Origin: Sphingomonas sp. Root710
GTDB taxonomy: Bacteria > Pseudomonadota > Alphaproteobacteria > Sphingomonadales > Sphingomonadaceae
Direction of reading: 5' to 3'
Assembly (NCBI RefSeq): GCF_001429065.1
Contig: NZ_LMIB01000016.1
Coordinates: forward strand, 71,684 to 135,683
Length of the DNA stretch: 64,000 nucleotides
The stretch's first letter is position 1. Each line of letters begins with the position of its first letter. Shown piece after piece: positions 1 through 8,257 of this stretch. The notes beneath the pieces were generated by a model. The model was not told the DNA's origin and did no database searches. It worked only from the letters and a program-made list of their open reading frames with translations. Position numbers and translations under genes: made by a program.

Positions 1-268
1 TCTCGCTGACGATCAGGATCGCGCGGTCCGCACCCATCGCCAGCGCCGTGCGCAGCGTCTCCTGCGCCTTCTGCTCGCCGATCGATACCGCGACGATCTC
101 GGTCGCCACGCCCTTCTCCTTCAGGCGGATAGCCTCCTCGACCGCGATCTCGTCGAACGGGTTCATCGACATCTTGACGTTCGCAAGGTCAACCCCGCTC
201 CCGTCCATCTTCACCCGCGGCTTCACATTGTAATCGATCACCCGCTTCACGGGCACCAGGACTTTCAT
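1..268 (-). CDS. etfB: Electron transfer flavoprotein beta subunit, N-terminal part (runs off the window)
   Basis: The 89 visible residues start [18 protein letters not shown] and continue through an [16 protein letters not shown] segment, the typical alphaproteobacterial EtfB N-terminus. EtfB pairs with EtfA to carry electrons from acyl-CoA and related dehydrogenases to the quinone pool. The frame is open at base 1, so the C-terminal two thirds lie outside the window. Oddity: the first 106 bp of the gene region is repeated exactly 191 bp upstream. The strong Shine-Dalgarno sequence (GGGAAGAGAG) sits before the upstream copy, while this start has only weak upstream sequence. The stop of the upstream fragment overlaps this start as ATGA, so translation may now depend on coupling. 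Identity is firm; whether the gene is still expressed normally is unknown. Confidence 0.9.
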   Translation of the reverse strand, partial: MKVLVPVKRVIDYNVKPRVKMDGSGVDLANVKMSMNPFDEIAVEEAIRLKEKGVATEIVAVSIGEQKAQETLRTALAMGADRAILIVSE

Positions 269-269
269 C
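164..269. repeat. Direct repeat, copy 1 (106 bp, exact)
   Basis: Bases 164-269 are identical to 355-460, an offset of 191 bp. The repeat covers the first 35 etfB codons plus one base upstream of the start. Absence of any mismatch suggests a very recent event or an assembly artefact. Confidence 0.95.
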
Positions 270-459
270 GGCTGGTCGAGGAGCGTGCGGATACCTCGTC
301 CTCAACCAGGCGGCCGAAGAATGGAAACGGGCGCCGCGCGAGTGGTTCGAGGCCCATCGACATCTTGACGTTCGCAAGGTCAACCCCGCTCCCGTCCATC
401 TTCACCCGCGGCTTCACATTGTAATCGATCACCCGCTTCACGGGCACCAGGACTTTCAT
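265..459 (-). pseudogene. Truncated duplicate of the etfB 5' end
   Basis: A 64-codon reading frame. Its first 35 codons are identical to the start of etfB, up to KMSM. After that the frame enters about 85 bp of unrelated sequence ([16 protein letters not shown]...) and stops at a TGA overlapping the etfB start codon (ATGA). The fragment keeps the good ribosome binding site GGGAAGAGAG, which presumably belonged to the original gene. It cannot encode a working EtfB. It could act as a leader whose translation feeds the intact copy. The unrelated 85 bp matched nothing I know. A recent tandem rearrangement or an assembly error would both give this picture. Confidence 0.75.
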
Positions 460-460
460 C
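355..460. repeat. Direct repeat, copy 2 (106 bp, exact)
   Basis: Second copy of the etfB-start repeat. This copy is next to the original-looking ribosome binding site at about 461-470 and is followed by unrelated sequence at 270-354. Confidence 0.95.
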
Positions 461-550
461 TCTCTTCCCTTTCATGGCAGCCGCAAAGCGGCGCTCGAAG
501 CCTATCCTCGGGGTGCGGCTTCACGTCTGCCATGACTTCGGCAAGACCCG

Positions 551-1489
551 CTATTCGAAGGAAACCGCATCGCGACCCTTGAGGCCCAGCATACTGCGGG
601 TCTCGTCCGGCGTCGCCGGCTTGAGACCGAGTTCGTCCAGGATTGCGACGATCTTGCGGACTTGGTCGGCATTGCTTTCGGCGAGCTTGCCGGCCCCGAT
701 CCAGAGCGAATCTTCCAGTCCAACGCGAACATTTCCGCCCATCGTCGCGGCCATCGTCGCGATCGGCATCTGGCTGCGGCCCGCGCCGAGCACCGACCAG
801 TAATAATCGTCCCCGAACAGGCGGTCCGCGGTCCGTTTCATATGGTGTACGTCCTCCGGGTGCGGACCAATGCCGCCGAGCAGGCCGAACACCGACTGGA
901 TGAGCAGTGGCCCCTTCAGGATGCCGCGATCCATGAAATGCGCTGCCGTGTACAGGTGCCCGATGTCGTAGCATTCGATCTCGAACCTGGTGTTGTTGTC
1001 GCTGCACGATTCTAGGATGTACTGGATATCCTTCAGCGTGTTGCGGAACACCCGATCGTCCGACCCGGCAAGATAGGGCTGCTCCCAATCATGTTTGAAC
1101 TCCTTGAACCGCGCCAGCATCGGATACAGGCCGAAATTCATCGACCCCATGTTGAGCGATGCGATTTCCGGCTTGAGCTGCAGGGCGGGCTGCAGCCGCT
1201 CTTCGGCCAGCATCGTCGGCGCGCCGCCGGTCGTGATGTTCACGACCACGTCGGATTCGCGGTGGATGCGCGGCAGGAACTTCCGGAACAGATCGACGTC
1301 CTGGGTCGGGCGTCCGGTTTCCGGGTCACGGGCATGAAGATGCACCACCGATGCGCCCGCCGCCGCCGCCGCCAGCGCCTCGTTGGCGATCTCCTCGGGA
1401 GTTATCGGCAGATAGGGCGACATCGATGGGGTGTGGATCGACCCCGTTACCGCACAGGTGACGATGATGTTCTTTTGCTTGGCGGCCAT
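551..1489 (-). CDS. BKACE family beta-keto acid cleavage enzyme (DUF849)
   Basis: A 312-residue protein of the BKACE/Kce family, TIM-barrel enzymes that condense a beta-keto acid with acetyl-CoA and split it into acetoacetate and a new CoA ester. Seen: an N-terminal strand IIVTCAVTGSIHTPS, the zinc-binding HLHARDP motif (His50 and His52), and the family's GG(I)GPHPEDVHHM and later segments. Length matches the family (about 300). Start chosen at MAAKQKN, which follows AGAGG; longer in-frame starts run into the upstream gene. It lies 13 bp after the putative cyclase and before etfB in a minus-strand operon. The true keto acid is unknown, since this family is highly substrate-diverse. Confidence 0.88.
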   Translation of the reverse strand: MAAKQKNIIVTCAVTGSIHTPSMSPYLPITPEEIANEALAAAAAGASVVHLHARDPETGRPTQDVDLFRKFLPRIHRESDVVVNITTGGAPTMLAEERLQPALQLKPEIASLNMGSMNFGLYPMLARFKEFKHDWEQPYLAGSDDRVFRNTLKDIQYILESCSDNNTRFEIECYDIGHLYTAAHFMDRGILKGPLLIQSVFGLLGGIGPHPEDVHHMKRTADRLFGDDYYWSVLGAGRSQMPIATMAATMGGNVRVGLEDSLWIGAGKLAESNADQVRKIVAILDELGLKPATPDETRSMLGLKGRDAVSFE

Positions 1490-1502
1490 AGCCTCTGATC
1501 CC

Positions 1503-2510
1503 TTACTTGATCGCGAGCGGGTTGATTGGGGAACCGACCGCGCCGGTGATCGGCAGCGCCGGGGCGCAGAACATGAACTCGTAGACGCCATCGTCCGCGC
1601 AATCGGCGGAGAGCTCGCGCAGGTTGAATATCTCGCCCATGCTGATGCCGATCATCGGAATGACGATCCAATGCCACGGCTGGTTGATTTGCGTAGGGTC
1701 GGCACTCTCGTTCGGACGCACCTCGCATCCCCAGGTGTCGAGGCAGATCGCCGCGATCTCCTTGCGATGAACCCATTCGGCGGTTTCGAAGCGGAGGCCC
1801 GGCGCAGCGCCACCGGCATAGCCGCCCCAATCGCCACGGTCGACGCAACGCTCCATGTGGCCGGTGCGGACGATGACATAGTCGCCACGCCGGATTTCGA
1901 TCCCCTGGGCGGCGGCGCATTCATCGAGCTCGGCCGAACTGATCCCGTACCCATCGTCGAGATAACCGCCCTTGAAGCGGGCGACGTCGAGCAGGACGCC
2001 GCGACCGATCATCCGGTCCTTGGTCTTGTCGATGCTGTTCTTCTTCGCACCGGTGGAGTCCACGAGACGGGCGTCGTACCCATTCCACATCTGCTCGTCG
2101 AAGAAGACATGGCCCAGCGCGTCCCACTGCGTCCCGCACTGGAGCGGCATGGTCACCATGTCGTCGGCATAGCGTATGCCGTTCCAATCCTGGTTGCCGG
2201 AAACGGCGTCGGTCCCGGTCTGCAACATCGTGTGGATGGGATTGAAGCGGTTGCCCCAGCCTTTCTGCGGGCCCTGGAAATTGAAATCCATGCCCATCGA
2301 GATCACACGCCCCTTGCGGACAAGTGCAGCGGCGTTGCGGACCTCCTCCTCGCCGACGAAGTTGAGGGTGCCGACCTCGTCGTCGGGGCCCCATCGTCCC
2401 CAGTTGCGGACCTTCGCCGCCATCGCATCCAGATCGGCGCGGGTCAGGTTGCGCTCCAGGACAGGCGCGGGAATAATCGGCATCTCGGAGGGCATGCTCG
2501 CCATGTCCAT
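1503..2510 (-). CDS. Putative cyclase / kynurenine formamidase-like metal hydrolase
   Basis: 335 residues, PF04199-type cyclase fold. The family uses a metal-binding HxGTHxDxPxH-like motif; here it reads QCGTQWDALGH at about residues 124-134, a variant seen in the larger proteobacterial cyclase-family proteins. Family members hydrolyse amide, lactone or cyclic substrates (kynurenine formamidase, isatin hydrolase). Start chosen at MDMASMPSEM because GAGGAAC precedes it by about 4 bases; an upstream in-frame ATG at 2558 has no such site. It sits just upstream of the BKACE gene. Hydrolysis of a ring-opened or lactone intermediate from the monooxygenase in the same operon is a reasonable inference, not shown. 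Confidence 0.8.
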   Translation of the reverse strand: MDMASMPSEMPIIPAPVLERNLTRADLDAMAAKVRNWGRWGPDDEVGTLNFVGEEEVRNAAALVRKGRVISMGMDFNFQGPQKGWGNRFNPIHTMLQTGTDAVSGNQDWNGIRYADDMVTMPLQCGTQWDALGHVFFDEQMWNGYDARLVDSTGAKKNSIDKTKDRMIGRGVLLDVARFKGGYLDDGYGISSAELDECAAAQGIEIRRGDYVIVRTGHMERCVDRGDWGGYAGGAAPGLRFETAEWVHRKEIAAICLDTWGCEVRPNESADPTQINQPWHWIVIPMIGISMGEIFNLRELSADCADDGVYEFMFCAPALPITGAVGSPINPLAIK

Positions 2511-2934
2511 TCTAGTTCCTCTTCTCGATCCATTTTCAACATCGTCAGCCAGCGGCACATCGCCGCAGCCAGGGGCGGCTTCAGGCCCCCAACACTTCGC
2601 AGCAAAATCAGCTGGTTACGGCGAATGCGCTGACAGGTCCGAAGACCGGATGCCGCGGGCCAGTGCGACCTGCGCCAAACTTGTCCCGGCTTATCGCTTG
2701 CCGCCGGGATGTCCGCCAATCTCAATCCGAGATCGGCAAAATCGCGATATCGGAACCGGATAAGGGGGATCGAGGACGCGCGGCGCCCGCCGGACATCGC
2801 GCCGCAGATTGCATGTGCGGCAGCGGCGATGCCCCATATGTCGGGGGCGCATCCGGCGTCACGAGCACGGCCAGCGGCATGTTCCAGACTGGCCGCGCTC
2901 GATGCGGAGATGTTCTAAGCGAAGCGAACAGGCG
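2511..2934. other. Gene-free stretch upstream of the cyclase
   Basis: 424 bp between the small ORF and the cyclase start. Only short frames that look like chance ORFs occur here. I see no clear hairpin or promoter; it may hold a local promoter for the cyclase-BKACE-etfB genes. Confidence 0.5.
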
Positions 2935-3135
2935 TCAGGCGTTCATGAGATACCACTGTCCACCGGCCGTGCGGTATAGCTTCGACCAATCCCGTCGGTC
3001 GCGCCTGATGATATACTCGTCGGTGTCAGCATTGTGCCCGGCCCATTCCAGCGCCCAGCCCTGAACCGCGAACTTCTCATCGCATGGCACCTCGACCACG
3101 GCCTGTCCGTCCCGGCCGACAATCTCGTAGGTCAT
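2935..3135 (-). CDS. Small hypothetical protein, 66 residues
   Basis: An acidic and tryptophan-rich small protein (MTYEIVGRDGQAVVEV..., ending WYLMNA) with no recognised domain. AAAGGG lies six bases before the ATG at 3135, which favours this start over the ATG at 3141 or the longer frame. It is isolated by about 350-420 bp on both sides but has the orientation of the surrounding operon. Amino-acid composition looks protein-like (few Arg/Pro runs, balanced hydrophobics), unlike the shadow frames nearby. Function unknown. Confidence 0.5.
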   Translation of the reverse strand: MTYEIVGRDGQAVVEVPCDEKFAVQGWALEWAGHNADTDEYIIRRDRRDWSKLYRTAGGQWYLMNA

Positions 3136-3490
3136 CTTCATCCCTTTGCTGTTCGTTTGGCCATGGCCGGCATGGACAGCGGAACGGGGAGAGGGCCGAG
3201 CGTTGCAGTGCAACGCCTGCCTTCATCCGTCATTCGCGCCATCCAGCCGGCCGCGCCGGCGCAAAGCGCCGACAGGAACAGATTTGAAATATCATACGGG
3301 GATTCAAGACCGCCGGCTTGGGCGGCATCGGCAACACCGGCCGGCTTCTTCCGAATATCCCAGCTATTTCAGGGGTTGCAGCGCCTCATCTCGGAAACGG
3401 ATTGGGAATATCGCAATATTCCGCCAGACGAACGCCCGAAATATTCGTAGATATGTTTCTTTGGCATGAGCGGCTGAGCAGGAGGCTTGC
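3136..3490. other. Gene-free stretch between the small ORF and tetR
   Basis: 355 bp downstream of the TetR gene. Only overlapping low-quality frames are present and I see no convincing hairpin or promoter. Confidence 0.45.
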
Positions 3491-4069
3491 CTATTTCTTC
3501 AGGCCATCCATGATCAGATTGAACAAATGCCTGCGCCGCTCGACTGTCAGAGCCTCGCGATCAGTAAGCCACGCGATTGCCGACACAAGCGACATGAGGT
3601 CAGCGCCCTCCATATCGGGTCGGATGCGATCGGCGGACTGCGCCGCGCCGAGCAACCTGTCACCCGCTCTCCGCAACGAGGCACAGGCCTCATATAGCGA
3701 GGACGCCGGCTCCCGAAGCTTGTCGACCATCGATGCGGCCAGGCCCTGATGGGTCGAGGTGCTCGCCACAAGTTCGTCCACCCAGATTTCGAGCGCCTCC
3801 AGGGGGTCATGCATGCCCGCCAGAATATCGGCCCGCCGCGTCAGCTCGTCGAAACTGCTTTGCAGGATTTCCTGGAGCAGCGCGTCGCGGGTGGGAAAAT
3901 GGCGATAGAGCGTGCCCAGCCCGATCCCGGCATCGCGGGCGATCTTGCGCAACGACGCCTCGGTTCCGTCCTGCGCGACAGCCGTCCGGGCGACCTGGAG
4001 TATGATCTCCCGGTTCCGCCTGGCATCCGCCCGAATCGCGGGCTGCGGCGCTAGAGCTTTCGATGCCAT
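3491..4069 (-). CDS. TetR/AcrR family transcriptional regulator
   Basis: 192 residues. The N-terminal DNA-binding domain is clear: ILQVARTAVAQDGTEASLRKIARDAGIGLGTLYRHFPTRDALLQEI-type sequence at about residues 23-67, with the GLGTLYRHF recognition helix. The C-terminal ligand-binding domain is of the SBP_bac/TetR_C type and not diagnostic. Start at MASKALAP, preceded by GAAGAGAAGG. Genes on both sides are co-oriented. A half-site (ACGGAGCA, 4122-4129) of the palindrome found at the two operon promoters lies about 55 bp upstream, so this is the obvious candidate repressor for those promoters. Ligand unknown. Confidence 0.9.
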   Translation of the reverse strand: MASKALAPQPAIRADARRNREIILQVARTAVAQDGTEASLRKIARDAGIGLGTLYRHFPTRDALLQEILQSSFDELTRRADILAGMHDPLEALEIWVDELVASTSTHQGLAASMVDKLREPASSLYEACASLRRAGDRLLGAAQSADRIRPDMEGADLMSLVSAIAWLTDREALTVERRRHLFNLIMDGLKK

Positions 4070-4121
4070 AGCCTTCTCTTCCGTATCGTTCCGGCAAGCC
4101 GCTCGAGCCGGAACTCCGAAA

Positions 4122-4129
4122 ACGGAGCA
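4122..4129. promoter_or_regulatory. Possible half-operator upstream of tetR
   Basis: ACGGAGCA matches one arm of the 8-1-8 palindromes at 8263 and 49877. The second arm is missing, although an unrelated CTCCG-AAAA-CGGAG inverted repeat overlaps it. May mediate weak autoregulation; an eight-base match alone could be chance. Confidence 0.3.
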
Positions 4130-4301
4130 CCGATCGACATCAGCCGGCCGGACGATACAGAGCAAAGGACGGGGTGGCCACTTGAAAAGGACCATCCCTT
4201 CGGCGCAGGAGGTCCGTCGCCATCGGCGACCGCTCGAAACAGGTACGCCGGGGACGGTACGGCAAGACCACCCACGCCGTGAATGTCGCGGTCGAACCGT
4301 A

Positions 4302-4730
4302 TCAGGGCAGTGTTCGCAACCCGGCGGCTTCGGCGCCTGCCACGGCGCAGATTTCGTCATTGTCGGAGAGATCGCCGGTGACGCCGATGGCGCCGAGCAC
4401 GCGGCCATGGCCGTCCTCGACGATCACACCACCTGCTGCTGGCACCACCCCCGCCGCGGCGATCGCCGACAATGAAGCGACGAAGGTCGGGCGTTCGGCC
4501 GCCATTTCGCCGATCTTCCGGCTGGAAACGCCAAGATCGAGCGCCCCCGAAGCCTTTGCGATGGCGATAGCGGGCCGCAGATTCGAGCTACCGTCCTGGC
4601 GGGCAAGCGCGACGAGATGGCCGCCCGCGTCCAGGATCGCTACGGTCAGCGGCTTGAGCCGTAATTCCGCCGCACGCGCCAGCGCTCCCCCGATCACGGC
4701 CTCAGCTTGGTCGAGCGATATCATAGTCAT
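4302..4730 (-). CDS. GlcG/HbpS family protein (DUF336)
   Basis: 142 residues with the GlcG/HbpS pattern: an N-terminal helix, VAILDAGGHLVALARQDG, then RPAIAIAKASGAL and the C-terminal GGVIVEDGHGRVLGAIGVTGDLSDNDEICA segment. Family members are small haem- or cofactor-binding or sensor proteins often found beside catabolic oxygenases and glycolate genes; a defined catalytic role is seldom known. Start chosen at ATG 4730 because AGGGAGAC precedes it; the longer frame overlaps the next gene. It lies between the alpha/beta hydrolase and tetR in the minus-strand operon. No signal peptide is visible. Confidence 0.82.
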   Translation of the reverse strand: MTMISLDQAEAVIGGALARAAELRLKPLTVAILDAGGHLVALARQDGSSNLRPAIAIAKASGALDLGVSSRKIGEMAAERPTFVASLSAIAAAGVVPAAGGVIVEDGHGRVLGAIGVTGDLSDNDEICAVAGAEAAGLRTLP

Positions 4731-4785
4731 GCCGTCTCCCTGACAGGTGGCGCCGGCACGATCGCACGGCAGCCGGCCCGACGCA

Positions 4786-5727
4786 TCACGAGCGTCGCGC
4801 GACGGCATGCATCCACGCCGTCGCTGTGCCCATCCAAGGCTTGTCGGCCCGGGTGGCCATCAGCAACGCATCGACATGGTTGGCGCCGGCTATCTCCAGC
4901 ATATCCACCGGAACGCCTTTGGCGCGCGCGACCATGACGAACTTCGCCGCCTGCGTCCGCAGATGGGCGAAATCCTCCTCCCCATAGGCGACGAGAAAGG
5001 GTGGCGCGCCCGAGCCGAGCTGAAATATCGGGCTCGCGGCCACTTCGTTGAAAACACCCTCCGGACCCAGGAAGCGGGGTCGCACGGAAGAGCCCGACCC
5101 TGGCGTAAAGTCGAACGTCGCCGAAATCGGCAGGCATCCCTTGACGCTCTGGCCGGGGATACCGCGCTGTGCCTGCCAATCCGAACGCACCGCCAACAAT
5201 GCGGCCAGGTGGCCGCCCGCCGAATGCCCGCCGACAAAGAGGCGATCACGATCATAGCCATGCGTCGCCGCGAGGCGCCATGTCCTCGCGACGGCATCGG
5301 CGGCATCGTCGAAATTGGCCGGGAAGACATGGTTCGGGGCAAGCCTGTAACTGCTGCTGACCAGGGTGAAGCCCGCAGCGTTGAGCGGCGGCGCGAGAAA
5401 CGCCATTTGCTCCTTATAGCCGTTGGTCCACCCTCCCCCGTGCATGAACAACAGCACGGGGCCTCCCGGCTTTTCGCAGGGAAAGACGATCAGCGACTGG
5501 CTCGGATCCGCGCCATAGGAATATTCGTCGCCTTCAATCCCTTCGGCGCGCGCCATCAGGGTTTCATGGAACCGTCGCGCGACCTCCGGCAAGGGTTCCT
5601 GCGGCGGATAGGCATCAATTCGCATGGGTCGGGCATCCTTTCGGGCCAGCGCAGCCCCCGAACATAACGCTACGATCAACGCGCCGCAGAGTGACCGCCG
5701 GCTGGTGGCTCGCGCCGCGAGGGACAA
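4786..5727 (-). CDS. Alpha/beta hydrolase, HSL-type, probably exported
   Basis: An esterase/lipase of the hormone-sensitive-lipase type: oxyanion motif HGGGW (about residues 96-100), nucleophile elbow GGHSAGGH, a later YGEED acid region and a C-terminal ANH histidine. The family hydrolyses short-chain or alicyclic esters. I place the start at a TTG at 5727 because GGTGGAG lies just upstream and the product then begins with a signal-like segment (ATSRRSLCGALIVALCSGAALA). Alternatives are ATG 5817, which would overlap the preceding gene, and ATG 5625, which would remove the signal. An ester from the Baeyer-Villiger enzyme is a natural substrate if the protein is cytoplasmic; export would argue otherwise. 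The start is uncertain. Confidence 0.85.
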   Translation of the reverse strand: MSLAARATSRRSLCGALIVALCSGAALARKDARPMRIDAYPPQEPLPEVARRFHETLMARAEGIEGDEYSYGADPSQSLIVFPCEKPGGPVLLFMHGGGWTNGYKEQMAFLAPPLNAAGFTLVSSSYRLAPNHVFPANFDDAADAVARTWRLAATHGYDRDRLFVGGHSAGGHLAALLAVRSDWQAQRGIPGQSVKGCLPISATFDFTPGSGSSVRPRFLGPEGVFNEVAASPIFQLGSGAPPFLVAYGEEDFAHLRTQAAKFVMVARAKGVPVDMLEIAGANHVDALLMATRADKPWMGTATAWMHAVARRS

Positions 5728-5771
5728 CGGCCCGCTCCACCCGTCCGAAGGCCGCGCCCCCCAGCCGGCAA

Positions 5772-6194
5772 TCAGCAGGTGCGGTCGACGATCGGATCGT
5801 GGATCGTATGGATCCATTCGCCGACATCGGCGATGTCGCCGTGGAAGATCGCTTCGCCGATGCTGATATAATGGTCGAACTGCTCCCGGAACCGGGGATC
5901 CGCAGTGTAGAGCAGGTTGAGTTCGCGCGCCGCCTTGACGGTGAGGTCGATCGTCACGTCGCCCATTTCGTCGGGGGCGACCCCAGGGCGATAGGACGGT
6001 TCGCCATTCTTGATTTCGAACCGGAAACCCTTGATCAGTCCGGGCGCCAGTTCCTCGCTATCGATATAGCGCTCGACGAACGACACGGTGTGGCCGGGGG
6101 GAAGATCGGCGTTGCGGACGGCATCGCACAGGATGGTCCCCAACATGTCAAACCACTCGGCGCTGCCCTGGGTAAATTTCGTGGTCGTATTCAT
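5772..6194 (-). CDS. Hypothetical protein, 140 residues, possibly SCP2-like
   Basis: An acidic protein starting MNTTTKFTQGSAEWFDMLG. The pattern of a mid-protein FRFEIKNGEP strand, a DVTIDLTVKAARELN segment and a C-terminal helical part resembles SCP-2-like sterol/lipid carrier domains, but I cannot assign the family firmly. GGAAGGAAC precedes the ATG at 6194; the longer frame has no comparable site. It lies between the monooxygenase and the hydrolase, so it may bind or chaperone the hydrophobic substrate. No transmembrane segment or signal peptide. Confidence 0.7.
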   Translation of the reverse strand: MNTTTKFTQGSAEWFDMLGTILCDAVRNADLPPGHTVSFVERYIDSEELAPGLIKGFRFEIKNGEPSYRPGVAPDEMGDVTIDLTVKAARELNLLYTADPRFREQFDHYISIGEAIFHGDIADVGEWIHTIHDPIVDRTC

Positions 6195-6280
6195 AGCCGT
6201 TCCTTCCAAGATCATGGTTGCTTGCGCAGCGGTCACCGGCGCGAGAAGCTGCCCGCCTCCCGCTCCGGTGCACGCCCGGT

Positions 6281-8104
6281 TCAGTTGGTGATGGCCATGC
6301 CATCCATAGCCCCGGACGCCCGCCAGTCGCCGAGGATCACCTGGAACGCCTTCAGGCCCGGCGCATATTGGTCATAGGGGAAGGTCGCGACGGTCTCTTT
6401 GAACTTACCCTCGTTGTTGTAATAGCCGGGGGTGCAGCTTTCGAGAAAAGCGTCGTTGAACCCGGCGAAAGACCTGATGGTGCTGACCCAGGCATCTTCG
6501 CCTTCTTGCGTCGCCTCGATCACGGCATCGTCGCCGATCCTGCGCGTCGCGGCGACGATATGCGCGACGTGCTCCGTGATCGCGGCTGCGACGGCGCAGA
6601 AGTTCCACGAAGCGCCGACCTGCGTCCATCCGGCGATGAAGAAATTGGGGAAGTTGTGGACGGAATGGCCATGGAACGTCCGCATGCCCTGTTCCCAATA
6701 ATCGAACAGATCGAGGCCGTCCTTGCCAAACACGCCGAAGCCATATTTGCGCCGGAACGTGCCGCTCACCTCGTAACCGGTCGCGTAGATGATGCAGTCG
6801 ACTTCATATTCCTGGCCGTTGGCGACGATCCCCTTCTTCGTGATCCGCTCGACGCCACGCGTTCCGCTGACGTCGACCAGGGTTACGTTCGGACGAGCGA
6901 AGGTCGGCAGATAGTCGTCGTTGAAGCAAGGCCGCTTGCAGAATTGCGCGTACCAGGGTTTCAGCGCTTCGGCGGTATCAGGATCGGAAACGAACTGATC
7001 GACCCGGGCGCGGATCTCGCTCATTTTTTCGAAGTCAGCATATTCGAGCCGGGCCTTGCGCTCGGCCACGGCGTCCTTGTCCGCCTGGTCGACGGCGCCG
7101 ATCACATGGACGATCGGCACCTTGCGGAAGATCTCGGTCCAGCCATCGCTGACCAGGTCGACCTCGAAAGGCTCACCGCGCACCACACTGTCGAAATTGT
7201 CGCTGCGCGCCTGTTTCCAACCGGGTGCGAGCGATTTGATCCAGTCCGGGTCGGTCGGCTTGTTGCCCCGCACGTCGATCGACGACGGCGTCCGCTGGAA
7301 GACATAGAGATGCTCGGCCCACTTGCCGACATGGGGAATCGCCTGGACCGCGGTCGCGCCCGTCCCGATCACAGCAACCTTCTTGTCGGAAAGCTTGGTG
7401 AGGTTTCCGCCGTGATCGCCGCCGGTATAGGCATAATCCCACCGGCCCGTGTGGAAGCTGTGCCCTTCGAACTCGTCGAAGCCCGGAATGTCGGGGAGCC
7501 GCAGCCGCGAAAATGGCCCGATGCAGCAGATGAAGAAACGAGCCTTGATCGTGTCGCCGCGATTGGTGCTGACGATCCACCGCTTGCTCGTCTCGTCCCA
7601 GTCGATCCTCTCGACCCGGGTCTGGAACACGGCTTTCTCGTAAAGTCCGTATTTTCTGGCGATCCGCTGGGCATGCTCGTGCATTTCCGGGGCGTAGGAG
7701 TATTTTTCCTTCGGGATGTAGCCTGTTTCCTCGAGCAGCGGGATATAGACATAGCTCTCGATGTCGCACTGCGCGCCGGGATAGCGGTTCCAGTACCATG
7801 TCCCGCCGAAGTCCGCGCCGTCGTCGATGATCCGGATGTCGTCGACGCCCTGCTCCGCCAACCGGACGGAGGCCAGCAAACCGGTCCACCCGCCGCCCAG
7901 GATCAGCACCTCGACTTCGTCGGTGAGGGGAGCACGGTCCTTGACCCCGTCGGCGAAGGGGTCATGGGTGATGAATCTTTCGTGGCTGCCGACCGGGGCC
8001 ATATATTGGGCTTCGCCATCCGGACGAATACGCTTGTCGCGCTCATAGTCATATTTGGCGCGGAGGGCCTTGATATCCAGGGTCTTCACCTGATTGTCAG
8101 ACAT
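6281..8104 (-). CDS. Baeyer-Villiger type flavin monooxygenase
   Basis: 607 residues, class B flavoprotein monooxygenase. Seen: FAD-binding GGGWTG (70-75), GGTWYWNRYPGAQCD (100-114), the Baeyer-Villiger fingerprint FEGHSFHTGRWD (212-223; FxGxxxHxxxWD) and the NADPH-site GTGATA (247-252). These enzymes insert oxygen next to a ketone, giving an ester or lactone, using NADPH and O2. The length equals phenylacetone/steroid monooxygenase-type enzymes, with a longer N-terminus than FMOs. First gene after the palindromic promoter at 8258-8286; GGAG precedes the start. The following hydrolase and cyclase could open the ester or lactone. The ketone is not identifiable from sequence. Confidence 0.93.
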   Translation of the reverse strand: MSDNQVKTLDIKALRAKYDYERDKRIRPDGEAQYMAPVGSHERFITHDPFADGVKDRAPLTDEVEVLILGGGWTGLLASVRLAEQGVDDIRIIDDGADFGGTWYWNRYPGAQCDIESYVYIPLLEETGYIPKEKYSYAPEMHEHAQRIARKYGLYEKAVFQTRVERIDWDETSKRWIVSTNRGDTIKARFFICCIGPFSRLRLPDIPGFDEFEGHSFHTGRWDYAYTGGDHGGNLTKLSDKKVAVIGTGATAVQAIPHVGKWAEHLYVFQRTPSSIDVRGNKPTDPDWIKSLAPGWKQARSDNFDSVVRGEPFEVDLVSDGWTEIFRKVPIVHVIGAVDQADKDAVAERKARLEYADFEKMSEIRARVDQFVSDPDTAEALKPWYAQFCKRPCFNDDYLPTFARPNVTLVDVSGTRGVERITKKGIVANGQEYEVDCIIYATGYEVSGTFRRKYGFGVFGKDGLDLFDYWEQGMRTFHGHSVHNFPNFFIAGWTQVGASWNFCAVAAAITEHVAHIVAATRRIGDDAVIEATQEGEDAWVSTIRSFAGFNDAFLESCTPGYYNNEGKFKETVATFPYDQYAPGLKAFQVILGDWRASGAMDGMAITN

Positions 8105-8257
8105 ATCCTAATCTCCACATTCTAACCTGGGCGGCCCGCCCTGCCGGTTGACGCGGTGGCATCAGCCGCACTTTGGCGGCCTGGCCCGGCGTCCTCGCCT
8201 CGATCGCTTTTCGGTGCTCTCCCGCTTGGGAAAACACCTCCCCTTCGGTTGGCACGA

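Noticed and set aside
1431-2633. 400-codon plus-strand frame opposite the cyclase
   Set aside because: Antisense shadow of a gene with clear family motifs.
6218-8125. 635-codon plus-strand frame opposite the Baeyer-Villiger gene
   Set aside because: Long antisense frames are common in GC-rich DNA. The minus-strand product has complete flavin and Baeyer-Villiger motifs; this one has none.
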